This document shows positions 1 through 9,022 of a stretch of 64,000 nt of DNA, piece by piece. The position numbers and the translations under genes are program-made. The number at the start of each line of letters is the position of its first letter. The first letter of the stretch is position 1. The notes beneath the pieces were generated by a model that saw only the letters and a program-made list of their open reading frames with translations, did not search any database and had not been told where the DNA came from. Source of the stretch: Pusillimonas sp. TS35 (GTDB lineage Bacteria > Pseudomonadota > Gammaproteobacteria > Burkholderiales > Burkholderiaceae_B); NCBI RefSeq assembly GCF_009857885.1, contig NZ_WWER01000002.1:248001-312000 (forward strand), in the 5' to 3' direction.

Positions 1-750
1 GGGCTCACACTCACGGATCTGGGCGAACGCTTCCTCGAAAACTGCCAGCAGCTTCTGCATGACTTCGAGGCTGCCGAAGACAGCATCCGGTCAGGCAGCG
101 GCGCGGTACGCGGCCACCTGGTGGTATCCGGGCCGGCGGCCTTCGGCCGACGCCACATTGCGCCCCATGCGCCCGCCTTCCGGGCCCGCTACCCAGAACT
201 ACGCCTCTCGTTCAACTTCACCGACAGCGTGGTGGATCTGGTACGTGAAGGCTACGACCTGGGCATACGCATCGGCGAAGTGCGCGACCCCAACTATGTC
301 GCCTTGCGCCTCTACTCCAACCAGCGCGTGGTGTGCGGCACCCCGGCATACTTCGCTCGCCATGGCGTGCCCCAGCGCCCCGAAGACCTTGTTCAGCACA
401 ACTGCCTGGCATTCAATCTGCAGGGCGGCCAGCAGCGGGGCTGGATTTTCGTCCGCGACGGCAAGCCGTTCGCGGTTCGGGTGGACGGCGACCTTGCCTG
501 CAACGACGGCGAGCTGCTGTATGACTGGGTCAAGCAGGGCCTGGGCATCGGCTGGCGCTCCACCTGGGAAATCCAGGCCGAACTCAAACAGGGTGCGCTC
601 ATGACGGTGCTGGACGACTTCGCCCTGCCCGAATACGACATCCAGGCTGTGTATCCGCAGCAACGCTATCTACCCGCCAAGGTGAAGCATTTTGTCAATT
701 ACCTGCGCGGCATCTACAACCAGCCCGGCTACTGGGAGGGCGCTGTGTGA
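1..750 (+). CDS. LysR-family transcriptional regulator, 5' end missing
   Basis: The reading frame is open from base 1 and stops at 748-750, giving the last 249 residues of a LysR-type regulator whose start lies outside the window. The first visible residues (GLTLTDLGERFLENCQQLL) are the end of the winged helix and the linker helix that follow the HTH. From about residue 42 (RGHLVVSGP) the periplasmic-binding-like effector domain begins, with the typical segment DLVREGYDLGIRIGEV and a late G-[IL]-G-W turn (KQGLGIGWRST). It ends close to the usual LysR length. The next gene is malate synthase G in the same orientation, 215 bp downstream, so it is not an obvious divergent LysR target. The effector cannot be told. 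Confidence 0.93.
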   Translation, partial: GLTLTDLGERFLENCQQLLHDFEAAEDSIRSGSGAVRGHLVVSGPAAFGRRHIAPHAPAFRARYPELRLSFNFTDSVVDLVREGYDLGIRIGEVRDPNYVALRLYSNQRVVCGTPAYFARHGVPQRPEDLVQHNCLAFNLQGGQQRGWIFVRDGKPFAVRVDGDLACNDGELLYDWVKQGLGIGWRSTWEIQAELKQGALMTVLDDFALPEYDIQAVYPQQRYLPAKVKHFVNYLRGIYNQPGYWEGAV

Positions 751-846
751 AACGCCGCGCGGCGGTTTTCTCAGCCAAGCCACAACCAATGATGCACTGC
801 AATATCACAGGCTTCGTAAAGTGAAACGTATAGTCTCAATTATTAT

Positions 847-883
847 GTCTTATAGTAGACTGACTTCAGTCTTATAGTAGACT
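847..883. promoter_or_regulatory. Operator-like direct/inverted repeat upstream of malate synthase
   Basis: A 15-bp sequence, GTCTTATAGTAGACT, occurs twice as an exact direct repeat at 847-861 and 869-883, with starts 22 bp apart (two helical turns). Between the copies AGACTGA-CT-TCAGTCT (857-872) is a perfect inverted repeat, so the block is both direct and palindromic. A TTGACG hexamer follows at 883-888 and could be a -35 element. The block lies 83 bp upstream of the glcB start and looks like a tandem regulator-binding site. The regulator is unknown; the partial LysR gene upstream is one candidate and a distant glyoxylate/acetate regulator is another. Confidence 0.55.
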
Positions 884-965
884 TGACGATACGCACATTG
901 TGCACATCTATTCACTTCCAAGAATAAAAAACCCGGAAGAATTCAATCTAAAGCGAGGACATCAC

Positions 966-3128
966 ATGAACGAGCGAACAGCCTGCAAACGCCTGCGGGT
1001 GGCGACCGAACTGCATCAATTTGTCGAGCGCGAGGCGCTACCCGGCACAGGCGTCGCCGCCGACGCGTTCTGGGCCGGCTTCGACGCGCTGGTTCATGAC
1101 TTGGCGCCACGCAACCGCGAACTGCTCGCCGAACGCGACCGCCTGCAGAAAGAGCTGGATAACTGGTACCGCCAGAACCCCGGCCCCATCGCCGACGCTG
1201 GCGCGTACCGCGAGTTTCTGACCAAGATCGGCTACCTCAAGCCGGTGCCTGCGCAGGTTGCCGTCAAAACCGACCGCGTTGACACGGAGATCAGCCAGCA
1301 GGCGGGCCCGCAGCTTGTTGTGCCGATCACCAACGCCCGCTATGCGCTGAATGCGGCCAATGCCCGCTGGGGCAGTTTGTACGATGCTCTTTACGGCACT
1401 GACGCCATCTCCGAAGAAGGCGGCGCCACCCGCGCGGGCGGCTATAACCCCGTCCGCGGCGAGAAGGTCATCGCTTTCGCGCGCAAGTTCATGGACGACA
1501 GCATCCCGCTGGCCAAGGGCTCGCATGCCGACGCCACCGCCTATGCCGTTTCCGGCAACGCGCTGCAGGTTACGCTCGCTGACGGCAGCACCACCGGCCT
1601 GGCCAAGCCAACGCTGTTCGTGGGCCACCGCGGCGACGCCTCCACCCCCGAGGCACTGGTGTTCCTGCACAATGGCCTGCACTTCGAAGTACTGATCGAC
1701 AAGTCGCACCCCATCGGCGCGCAAGACAAGGCCGGCATCAAAGACATCGTCCTCGAGTCGGCCGTCACCACCATCATGGACTGCGAAGATTCCATCGCGG
1801 CGGTGGATGCCGAAGACAAAGTACTGGCCTACCGCAATTGGCTGGGCTTGATGCAGGGCACGCTGACCGAAGAAGTCGCCAAGGGCGGCAAAGCGTTCAC
1901 GCGCAAGCTTAACGCCGACCGCGAATACACTGGCACCGATGGCAAAACGCACCGTCTGCATGGCCGCTCGCTGATGTTCATCCGCAATGTCGGCCATTTG
2001 ATGACGAATCCCGCCATACTCGATGAGCACGGCAACGAAGTGCCCGAAGGCATCCTGGACGCCGTCATTACCTCGCTTATTGCCATGCACGACCTGCAGC
2101 GCAAAGGCAACTCGCGCGCCGGCTCTATCTACATCGTCAAGCCCAAGATGCACGGCCCCGACGAAGTGGCCTTCGCCAATGAGCTGTTCGCGCGCACGGA
2201 GCAACTGCTCGGCCTGCCCGCCAACACGATCAAGATCGGCATTATGGACGAGGAGCGCCGCACCAGCGTCAACCTCAAGGCATGTATTGCCGCCGCACGC
2301 GAGCGCGTGGCCTTCATCAACACCGGCTTCCTGGACCGCACCGGCGACGAAATGCACACGTCGATGGAAGCGGGCCCAATGGTGCGCAAGGGCGACATGA
2401 AGCGCAGCGTCTGGATCGACGCCTACGAGCGCAGCAACGTGCAGACTGGCCTGGAATGCGGCCTGCGCGGCCAAGCCCAGATCGGCAAGGGCATGTGGGC
2501 CATGCCCGACCTGATGGCCGACATGCTGGCCCAGAAGATCGGCCACCTGAAAGCTGGCGGCAACACCGCGTGGGTGCCTTCGCCCACCGCTGCAACGCTG
2601 CACGCGTTGCACTACCACCAAGTGGATGTGCAGGAAATCCAGCGCGGCATGGAAGGCAAACACGAAGACCTGCTCGACAAGATCCTCACCGTGCCCGTTG
2701 CGGCTGCCCCCAACTGGAGCGATGCCGAAAAGCAGGAAGAGCTCGACAACAACGCGCAAGGCATCCTGGGCTATGTGGTTCGCTGGATCGACCAGGGCAT
2801 CGGCTGCTCCAAAGTGCCCGACATCCACGACGTCGGCCTCATGGAAGACCGCGCCACGCTGCGCATCTCCAGCCAGCACATGGCCAACTGGCTGCGCCAC
2901 GGCATCGTCACCCGCGAACAGGTGCAGTCCACCATGGAACGCATGGCCGCCGTGGTCGACAAGCAAAACGCCGGCGACCCGAACTACCGTCCCATGACCG
3001 GCAATTTCAACAAATCCGCCGCCTTCCAGGCCGCCTGCGACCTCGTCTTCAAAGGCCTGGAACAGCCCAGCGGCTACACCGAGCCACTGCTGCACGCCTG
3101 GCGCCAGAAGGTGAAGGCCGGCGCCTGA
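966..3128 (+). CDS. glcB: Malate synthase G
   Basis: This 720-residue protein matches the length and sequence pattern of the monomeric malate synthase G family (about 720 residues in E. coli). It condenses glyoxylate with acetyl-CoA to form malate and CoA in the cytoplasm. Recognisable segments are the N-terminal clasp, [36 protein letters not shown], the Mg/glyoxylate-site region [36 protein letters not shown], and the C-terminal region with NIxD-like [19 protein letters not shown]. The frame is open further upstream, but ATG 966 is preferred because a GAGG motif sits at 955-958 and the protein then begins like the family (MNERT). No isocitrate lyase gene is in the window. The upstream repeat block suggests carbon-source regulation. 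Confidence 0.96.
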   Translation: MNERTACKRLRVATELHQFVEREALPGTGVAADAFWAGFDALVHDLAPRNRELLAERDRLQKELDNWYRQNPGPIADAGAYREFLTKIGYLKPVPAQVAVKTDRVDTEISQQAGPQLVVPITNARYALNAANARWGSLYDALYGTDAISEEGGATRAGGYNPVRGEKVIAFARKFMDDSIPLAKGSHADATAYAVSGNALQVTLADGSTTGLAKPTLFVGHRGDASTPEALVFLHNGLHFEVLIDKSHPIGAQDKAGIKDIVLESAVTTIMDCEDSIAAVDAEDKVLAYRNWLGLMQGTLTEEVAKGGKAFTRKLNADREYTGTDGKTHRLHGRSLMFIRNVGHLMTNPAILDEHGNEVPEGILDAVITSLIAMHDLQRKGNSRAGSIYIVKPKMHGPDEVAFANELFARTEQLLGLPANTIKIGIMDEERRTSVNLKACIAAARERVAFINTGFLDRTGDEMHTSMEAGPMVRKGDMKRSVWIDAYERSNVQTGLECGLRGQAQIGKGMWAMPDLMADMLAQKIGHLKAGGNTAWVPSPTAATLHALHYHQVDVQEIQRGMEGKHEDLLDKILTVPVAAAPNWSDAEKQEELDNNAQGILGYVVRWIDQGIGCSKVPDIHDVGLMEDRATLRISSQHMANWLRHGIVTREQVQSTMERMAAVVDKQNAGDPNYRPMTGNFNKSAAFQAACDLVFKGLEQPSGYTEPLLHAWRQKVKAGA

Positions 3129-3159
3129 CCGGCCGCCACCTAGCCGGCAAATAACCGCT

Positions 3160-3178
3160 CCGCCGCATTAAGCGGCGG
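3160..3178 (+). terminator. GC-rich hairpin between glcB and lysE-type gene
   Basis: CCGCCGC (3160-3166) and GCGGCGG (3172-3178) form a perfect 7-bp stem around the loop ATTAA. No U-run follows, so it is a weak terminator at best. Because it ends 10 bp before the ATG at 3189 it could also occlude the ribosome-binding region of the exporter gene. Confidence 0.4.
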
Positions 3179-3188
3179 GGCGCTTATC

Positions 3189-3800
3189 ATGCAATTCGAA
3201 ACCTGGCTTGTTTTTCTCGTCACCTCGATTGGCCTGTCGCTGTCGCCAGGGCCTAACGGCTTGCTTGCGCTTACGCACGGCGCCATGCACGGGCGACGCA
3301 AGACGCTGTTCACGATCTTCGGCGGGGCGCTGGGCTTTGTGGCCGTCATCGGCCTTTGCATGTTCGGGATCGGCGCGCTGATCAAGGCATCCGTGCTGTG
3401 GCTGACGGCGCTCAAATGGGCAGGCGGGCTTTACCTGGTGTGGCTGGGCATACAAGTGTGGCGCTCGCCGGCCATCGATGTATCGGCCGTCGCGCGGCCT
3501 GATACCGCCAGCGGCTGGTCATTGTTTCGCCAGGGCGTGCTGTCGGCGGCAACCAATCCTAAAGCACTGCTTTTCTTCAGCGCTTTTCTTCCGCAATTCA
3601 TTGACCCCAACCGCAGCCTGCTGCAGCAGTTCGCGGTGGTGGCGGCAACATTCGCCGCAACAGAAATCGCCACCGAGTACGCGCTGGCCAGTGCAGCCAA
3701 CCACGTACGCCCTTGGCTGATACGCGTGGGACGGCGCTTTAACCAGGTATGCGGCGGCATCTTCATAGCCATCGGCGCGGTGCTGCCGCTGCGGGCGTGA
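3189..3800 (+). CDS. LysE/RhtB-family amino-acid exporter
   Basis: A 203-residue integral inner-membrane protein with about six hydrophobic segments, the usual size of the LysE/RhtB family. The family signature GLSLSPGPNGLLALTHG is at residues 15-31, and the second conserved block KWAGGLYLVWLGIQVWR at about residues 77-93. Family members export amino acids or homoserine lactones; the substrate here cannot be assigned. The gene follows glcB by 60 bp on the same strand but has no clear functional link to it. Confidence 0.9.
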   Translation: MQFETWLVFLVTSIGLSLSPGPNGLLALTHGAMHGRRKTLFTIFGGALGFVAVIGLCMFGIGALIKASVLWLTALKWAGGLYLVWLGIQVWRSPAIDVSAVARPDTASGWSLFRQGVLSAATNPKALLFFSAFLPQFIDPNRSLLQQFAVVAATFAATEIATEYALASAANHVRPWLIRVGRRFNQVCGGIFIAIGAVLPLRA

Positions 3801-4022
3801 TGTTCTGCCGCAGCCGCGAAGGTTTCGGGCGGTGAATCACACCACCACCGCTTGTTCGCAAGTTAAATATGTCGGCACCGACAAGCCTATTCATCTCAAA
3901 TTCTCAAACAACGCGTTCGAATCTTTCTGATTGATCTGGTAGATAGCGATCCATACACTGAATCACCGCTTTGACAAGCGTCGATCAGCATTCGCTGCGT
4001 ACAGATAAATAAGGAGACTCTC
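3801..4022. promoter_or_regulatory. Leader of the beta-oxidation cluster with small inverted repeats
   Basis: This 222-bp gap precedes the Bug gene. It holds a perfect inverted repeat TGTCGG-CA-CCGACA at 3870-3883 and a CGCTT-TGAC-AAGCG hairpin near 3968-3981, within which TTGAC occurs. A good Shine-Dalgarno (AAGGAG) lies just before ATG 4023. I could not identify a convincing complete sigma-70 promoter. The 14-bp palindrome is the best candidate operator. Confidence 0.35.
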
Positions 4023-5024
4023 ATGGCGTTGACGCGCTCAGGAAAATTCGGCCTACTCGGCTATAGCCTAGTATTTGGCTCGCTCACCATGTCGGGCGCC
4101 ACCAGTCAGGCACTCGCAGGAAACACCTCATATCCCACCAAGCCAGTAACCATAGTGGTGGCCTTTCCGCCCGGAGGCATGACAGATATCGTCACTCGCG
4201 CGCTGGCTAATGAGCTGTCGCAGAACCTGAAGCAGCCATTCATCATCGAGAATCGCCCCGGTGCCGCCGGACAAGTAGGAACAGAATATGTCGCCAAGCA
4301 GCAAGCCGACGGCTATACCTTTCTGGTGGGGGCTACGGGATATGTGATCGCGCCCGCGATGAAAAAAGTGGGCTATGACCCGCTCAAAAGCCTGGAGCCG
4401 GTAGCGGTACTTGCCAAATCACCCAACCTCATCGTGGTCAACCCAAAAGTCCCCGCGAACAATCTGACTGAATTCCTGGGCTGGGCCAAGACTCAGTCCA
4501 GCATTCCCTTTGGCACAGCAGGCGTGGCGGGCTCCACACACTTGGGTGGTGAATGGCTGCGCAAAGCCACTGGCTACGCATTTGTCCATGTGCCGTACAA
4601 GGGCGCCGCGCCGGCCATCAACGACGTTGTGGCGAGCCAGATCCCGGTAGCTGTACAGGACTCCATGAGCGTATCCGCTTTCATCAGTAGCGGCCGCCTG
4701 CGTCCCATTGCTAACATGGCCGCCGAGCGCAGCAAACTGTTCCCCGAATTGCCGACGATGCAAGAAGCGGGCTTCAAAGACTTCAACGTCTACACCTGGC
4801 TCGGCTTGTATGCTCCCGCGGGCACCCCCGCCCCAGTCATGACGATGCTGAACAAAGAAATCAACAAGATCATGAATTCACCCGAGATGGTTGAGCGCCT
4901 GCGCCTACAGTACAGCGAACCTCTTGGCGTGATGAATCTGAAGCAGACGCATCAATTCGTCGAAGATGAAGTGAACAAATGGAAGCGCGTGGTACAGGAA
5001 ACTGGCGTGAAGACCGATGAGTGA
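4023..5024 (+). CDS. Bug-family tripartite tricarboxylate transporter receptor
   Basis: A 333-residue periplasmic solute receptor of the Bug (Bordetella uptake gene) family. An N-terminal signal peptide of about 36 residues ends near SQALAG. It is followed by the family hallmark YPTKPVTIVVAFPPGGMTD at about residues 38-56, then FIIENRPGAAGQVGTE and the ligand-domain segments VPYKGAAPAINDV and PTMQEAGFKDF. Bug proteins bind carboxylates or amides for TctAB-type permeases, but no TctA/TctB gene is nearby, so it is an orphan receptor. Its 3' end overlaps the next gene by 8 bp, so it is probably co-transcribed with the acyl-CoA genes. This suggests that the bound ligand is the carboxylic acid degraded by this cluster (inference). 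Confidence 0.93.
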   Translation: MALTRSGKFGLLGYSLVFGSLTMSGATSQALAGNTSYPTKPVTIVVAFPPGGMTDIVTRALANELSQNLKQPFIIENRPGAAGQVGTEYVAKQQADGYTFLVGATGYVIAPAMKKVGYDPLKSLEPVAVLAKSPNLIVVNPKVPANNLTEFLGWAKTQSSIPFGTAGVAGSTHLGGEWLRKATGYAFVHVPYKGAAPAINDVVASQIPVAVQDSMSVSAFISSGRLRPIANMAAERSKLFPELPTMQEAGFKDFNVYTWLGLYAPAGTPAPVMTMLNKEINKIMNSPEMVERLRLQYSEPLGVMNLKQTHQFVEDEVNKWKRVVQETGVKTDE

Positions 5025-5430
5025 CGCATTCATCAATATGGGCGTGCCACGGGCCGCTGCGGTCGAAGCCTGCGACAGGCGCTACTTCAGCGCACTGGCG
5101 CAGGGCAGGTTTGAGATCCCCAAATGCCGGAGTTGCGACAAATTTCATTTCTTTCCTCGCGTGTGCTGCCCGCATTGCGGCGCGCAGGCGCTGGACTGGG
5201 TAGCGCCTTCGGGTAAGGGAACCGTCTATTCCGTAACGATTGTGCGTGCCCGCGAAGGCGACGACTACACAGTGGTCTTGGTAGATCTGGAAGAAGGCCC
5301 GCGCATGATGAGCCGCGTCGTGGACATGCCCGTGGAAGCAGTGCAAATTGGCATGCCAGTGCATGCACGCATCGATCAAACAACCGAAGGCCCGCTCCTT
5401 GTATTTATCGCCGCAGAGGAACAACCATGA
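5017..5430 (+). CDS. DUF35/OB-fold zinc-ribbon protein
   Basis: A 137-residue protein with an N-terminal rubredoxin-like zinc ribbon and a C-terminal OB-fold (DUF35). Cys37, Cys40, Cys51 and Cys54 form the C-x2-C...C-x2-C ribbon (KCRSCDKF...CCPHCG). The OB segment starts near SGKGTVYSVTIVRA. Family members are partner subunits of thiolase-fold enzymes: BbsA with BbsB in anaerobic toluene degradation, and the DUF35 domain of ChsH2 with the aldolase Ltp2 in steroid degradation. It overlaps the Bug gene by 8 bp, and its last 4 bases (ATGA) overlap the start of the thiolase-fold gene, so a stoichiometric complex is likely. Confidence 0.92.
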   Translation: MSDAFINMGVPRAAAVEACDRRYFSALAQGRFEIPKCRSCDKFHFFPRVCCPHCGAQALDWVAPSGKGTVYSVTIVRAREGDDYTVVLVDLEEGPRMMSRVVDMPVEAVQIGMPVHARIDQTTEGPLLVFIAAEEQP

Positions 5431-6590
5431 GTACAAGGTCTTCACGCGGATCCATTGCCATTCTGGGCACGGGGCTCGCGGGCATGGGGCATGCTGGCGG
5501 CGCCACTGAGCAAGAAATCATTGCCCAAGCTGCTTGCATGGCGATTGACCGCAGCGGCCTGCGCAAGTCCGATATCGATGGCATCATTACCTCCAGCCTT
5601 ACCTCGCCTTGGTGGGTGATGCGCATGGCAGAATACTTGGGCATTCGTCCACGTTTTTCCGACAGCACCATGTTTGGCGGATCGGCATTCATTGCTGACC
5701 TTAAGATTGCGCAAATGGCCATTGATGCTGGCGAATGTGAGAATGTGCTGATTTGCTACGGTAGCACACCGCGCAGCGCGCCGAGCAGTTCGCGCATCAA
5801 CCAGATGCGCGCAGAGCTGGATCCCCAGCCTTACGAACACCCGTATAAGGCGTTCAATCCCGTGTCGAGCTATTCACTCGCCGCCGCCCGGCATATGTAC
5901 GAATATGGAACGACACGAAAACAGCTAGCTGAAGTTGCCGTGGCGGCACGCAAGTGGGCGCAACTCAACCCGGATGCATTCTCCAGGACGCCGCTGACCG
6001 TGGATGATGTCATCAATGCAAAGATGATTTCCGATCCGCTTACGGTGCGCGACTGCTGCCTGGTCACGGACGGCGCAGGGGCTATCGTTGTCACGTCCTC
6101 CAAGCGAGCCAAGGCGCTGCACAGCAAGCCTATCTATGTGCTTGGTAGCGGCTTTGCACACTGGCATCGCCAGATATCCTGCATGGACGATCTCACCGTC
6201 ACGCCAGCACTGGAATCCGGCCGCAAAGCATTTACACAGGCTGGACTCACACCTGCGGACGTAGATGTCGTCGAGCTGTATGACGCATTCACCATAAATC
6301 CGATTCTTTTTCTCGAAGATCTCGGGTTCTGCAGCAAGGGCGAAGGCGGCTCCTTTATCGAAGGCGGGCGGATTGAACCAGGTGGCGCCTTCCCCATGAA
6401 CACCAATGGTGGAGGCCTGTCGTGTATTCACCCCGGTATGTACAGCATTTTTCTGATCATTGAAGCAGTGACACAGCTACGCGCACAAGCCAATGCTCGG
6501 CAGGTCGACGGTGCAGAGGTAGCCTTGGTGCACGGCAACGGCGGCGTGCTGTCAAGCCAAGCAACGGCGATTCTATCGTCTTCGCTCTGA
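5427..6590 (+). CDS. Thiolase-fold protein (SCP2/Ltp2-like), no obvious nucleophilic Cys
   Basis: A 387-residue thiolase superfamily protein of the lipid-transfer/SCP2-thiolase branch. It has the late glycine-rich block NGGGLSCIHPGMYSIFL (residues about 332-348) and VVELYDAFT (about 284-292). In classical thiolases the nucleophilic Cys lies in the region that here reads STMFGGSAFIADLKIAQMAI (about residues 75-94), and there is no Cys in it. The same replacement is known in Ltp2-type retro-aldolases, which also pair with DUF35 proteins and use tyrosines; tyrosines are present in both late motifs. The enzyme may therefore cleave a C-C bond by retro-aldol chemistry or be an atypical thiolase. 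It is translationally coupled to the DUF35 gene. Confidence 0.85.
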   Translation: MSTRSSRGSIAILGTGLAGMGHAGGATEQEIIAQAACMAIDRSGLRKSDIDGIITSSLTSPWWVMRMAEYLGIRPRFSDSTMFGGSAFIADLKIAQMAIDAGECENVLICYGSTPRSAPSSSRINQMRAELDPQPYEHPYKAFNPVSSYSLAAARHMYEYGTTRKQLAEVAVAARKWAQLNPDAFSRTPLTVDDVINAKMISDPLTVRDCCLVTDGAGAIVVTSSKRAKALHSKPIYVLGSGFAHWHRQISCMDDLTVTPALESGRKAFTQAGLTPADVDVVELYDAFTINPILFLEDLGFCSKGEGGSFIEGGRIEPGGAFPMNTNGGGLSCIHPGMYSIFLIIEAVTQLRAQANARQVDGAEVALVHGNGGVLSSQATAILSSSL

Positions 6591-6641
6591 GTGGAAGAAA
6601 GCCACTAATAAAGAAACCAATTAGACGGGAGAGGTGATTGC

Positions 6642-7832
6642 ATGACGCTGCCAGATGACAATGCGGCGCTGGAGGCATTTCGCGACGAGGTTCGCGCATT
6701 CCTCGAAGAACAGTTGCCATATGATTTGCGCCGCAAGGTGCTGGAACACAAGCGCCTAAAAAAGGAGGACTTTCTTCGCTGGCAAGCCATTCTGCACGCC
6801 CGAGGCTGGGCAGCACCCAACTGGCCCACAGCGTTTGGCGGTACGGGTTGGTCGCTTGCCCAGCGCCTCATCTTCGACGACGAATGCGCGATCGCTGGTG
6901 CACCAGAAACCGTACCATTTGGCCTGCGGATGGTTGCGCCGGTATTAATGAGGTACGGAACACAATCACAGAAGGACTACTACCTCCCCCGTATCCTTTC
7001 AGGGCAAGACTGGTGGTGCCAAGGTTACTCCGAGCCCGGCTCAGGCTCGGACCTTGCTTCGCTGCGTACGCGCGCCGAGATCCACGGCGATGGGTTCATT
7101 GTTCACGGGCAAAAGACATGGACCACCTATGCACAGTATGCGGACATGATGTTCTGCCTAGTCCGCACGGATCCGCAGGCCAGGGCACAGGCCGGTATTT
7201 CATTCCTCCTCATAGACATGAAATCACCCGGCGTAACGGTGCGGCCAATCCGTACTATCGATGGCGACACAGAAATCAATGAGGTGTTTCTGGACGGTGT
7301 TCAAGTGCCCCAGGCAAACCTGGTGGGCGAGCTAAACAAAGGCTGGTCCTACGCGAAGTACCTACTGTCGCACGAGCGTTTTGGCGCGGCACGCGTGGGG
7401 CGCTGCAAGCGCGAGCTTACATTTCTCAAGCGCGTTTTGCATGAACGCGTCGTGGACGGCGTTGTGCTCGCTGAACGTGAAAACTGGAGACAAAACATTG
7501 CCCAACTCGATCTGGAGCTGCTCGCTCTGGAAGCGTCTGTGCAGCGCCTGGTGCGCCAAGCAGAGGATACTGCCGGCAACGGTGCCGAGGCGTCCATTCT
7601 AAAGCTGATGGGCACCACACTTGCGCAGGCAATCACCGAATATCAAGTACAGGCGGCCGGTCCCTTGGGCATGGAATTCTGCCAGCAGGCGTTCGAGCTT
7701 GCCGAACCAGGCGCGGAAGATTGGGCGGCAACACTGGCCGGCTTTTACCTGAACCTCAGAAAAATTTCCATCTATGGCGGAGCTGACGAAATTCAGCGCA
7801 ACATCATTGCCAAGACAGCCCTCGGCCTGTAA
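6642..7832 (+). CDS. Acyl-CoA dehydrogenase, subunit-A type
   Basis: A 396-residue flavoprotein of the acyl-CoA dehydrogenase family, which introduces the alpha-beta double bond into an acyl-CoA and passes electrons to ETF. The FAD/acyl region QGYSEPGSGSDLASLRTR lies at about residues 127-144, and the C-terminal IYGGADEIQRNIIAKTALG (about 377-395) closes the domain. The Glu used by medium-chain enzymes (YEGT motif) is Gly here, as in many bacterial two-subunit or alicyclic/dicarboxyl-CoA dehydrogenases. The gene is followed 6 bp later by a second, different acyl-CoA dehydrogenase. The pair resembles PimC/PimD or FadE26/FadE27 heteromers. Confidence 0.93.
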   Translation: MTLPDDNAALEAFRDEVRAFLEEQLPYDLRRKVLEHKRLKKEDFLRWQAILHARGWAAPNWPTAFGGTGWSLAQRLIFDDECAIAGAPETVPFGLRMVAPVLMRYGTQSQKDYYLPRILSGQDWWCQGYSEPGSGSDLASLRTRAEIHGDGFIVHGQKTWTTYAQYADMMFCLVRTDPQARAQAGISFLLIDMKSPGVTVRPIRTIDGDTEINEVFLDGVQVPQANLVGELNKGWSYAKYLLSHERFGAARVGRCKRELTFLKRVLHERVVDGVVLAERENWRQNIAQLDLELLALEASVQRLVRQAEDTAGNGAEASILKLMGTTLAQAITEYQVQAAGPLGMEFCQQAFELAEPGAEDWAATLAGFYLNLRKISIYGGADEIQRNIIAKTALGL

Positions 7833-7838
7833 CGCATC

Positions 7839-9008
7839 ATGAATGACTATCTGAATGACGAACAGCGCCAGCTGGTGCACGCGCTGACGCGATATCTGGA
7901 GCGGGAGCACCGTCTGCCCGATTCAGGAGTTCAACTGCCTGGTGCCCGGCATCTCGACACTCCGTCTGCGCATTGGGCAGCATTTTCCAACTTCGGCCTG
8001 CTGGCCCTTTCAGTGGATGAAGCTCAAGGCGGCATTCAGGACGATCCTGTATGCGTGCATGCCGCTATGGAGCAGTTCGGCCGTCATCTTGTGCGCGAAC
8101 CTTACCTGGGCACAATCGTACAGGGCGCGCGGATCCTGGCACATTCTGCCCGCGCACAACCGGAGGCGAGCACACTGCTCAATCTCGTGCTCGAAGGCAA
8201 CTGCCAGCTCGCGCTGGCTCATGCTGAACGGCAAACGGATTACAACCTACATAACATTGAAGCGCGTGCTGTCCGAAACGCGTCCGGATGGGTGCTCGAC
8301 GGTCACAAGGTCTTCGTGCATTACGCCGCGCAGGCCCATTCGTGGCTAGTACTCGCACGTACACGCGGAGCACCGCTCGATCAAGACGGACTATCACTTT
8401 TTATTGTCGATCCGCAGGCACATGGCGTTCGTTGCCGCAACTACTTCAATCTGGATGGTTCTTCATGCGCCGAGATCTGGTTTGATAGCGTACAGCTTTC
8501 CCCCTCCAGTATTATCGGCATGGAGCATGGGGCGTGGCAGATATTCGAGCGCGCCTGCACATACGCTAACGCAGCACTGTGCGCGGAAGCGGTCGGCGCG
8601 ATGTCGGCGGTACTGGATGCCACAACCGCGTATGCCAAGGAGCGCAAGCAGTTTGGCACCGCCATTGGCAGCTTCCAGGCAATTCAACACCGTCTGGTGG
8701 ACATGTACATACAGTGCGAAAAATCGCGCTCGCTATCGCAGCGCGCGAGCTCCATGGCCAATACAGACGGCTTTCTCACCGCAGTGTCCGCGGCCAAGGC
8801 AATGTGCTGTCAATCTGCGCGCTTCATCAGCCAAAGCGCTATCCAGATTCACGGTGGCATCGGCATGACGGACGAGCTGGCGTTAGGCAAGTTCGTTAAA
8901 CGGTTGATGACGATCACCCACACACTGGGCGATCAACAGCATCATATCCAGCAGTTCGTGCGGATGACGCAGCCACTATCGGCGGTGCGTCTAGCCACTA
9001 CATACTGA
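7839..9008 (+). CDS. Acyl-CoA dehydrogenase, subunit-B type
   Basis: A 389-residue acyl-CoA dehydrogenase family protein, clearly divergent from its upstream neighbour. The C-terminal signature AIQIHGGIGMTDELALGKF (about residues 334-352) is the form usual in small-subunit and CaiA-like members. The mid-domain FAD/acyl loop is degenerate: it lacks the SEPGSGSD motif of the partner gene and has LALAHAERQTDYNLHNI at the corresponding place. This is expected if only one subunit type binds FAD or substrate fully. It begins 6 bp after the first dehydrogenase gene, which supports an alpha-beta heteromer (inference). Confidence 0.9.
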   Translation: MNDYLNDEQRQLVHALTRYLEREHRLPDSGVQLPGARHLDTPSAHWAAFSNFGLLALSVDEAQGGIQDDPVCVHAAMEQFGRHLVREPYLGTIVQGARILAHSARAQPEASTLLNLVLEGNCQLALAHAERQTDYNLHNIEARAVRNASGWVLDGHKVFVHYAAQAHSWLVLARTRGAPLDQDGLSLFIVDPQAHGVRCRNYFNLDGSSCAEIWFDSVQLSPSSIIGMEHGAWQIFERACTYANAALCAEAVGAMSAVLDATTAYAKERKQFGTAIGSFQAIQHRLVDMYIQCEKSRSLSQRASSMANTDGFLTAVSAAKAMCCQSARFISQSAIQIHGGIGMTDELALGKFVKRLMTITHTLGDQQHHIQQFVRMTQPLSAVRLATTY

Positions 9009-9022
9009 AAGGGAGATTAACT

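Noticed and set aside
1038-3095. A 685-codon open frame on the minus strand opposite malate synthase
   Set aside because: It lies fully antisense to a clearly homologous gene; long antisense frames are common in GC-rich DNA, and its translation shows no family pattern.
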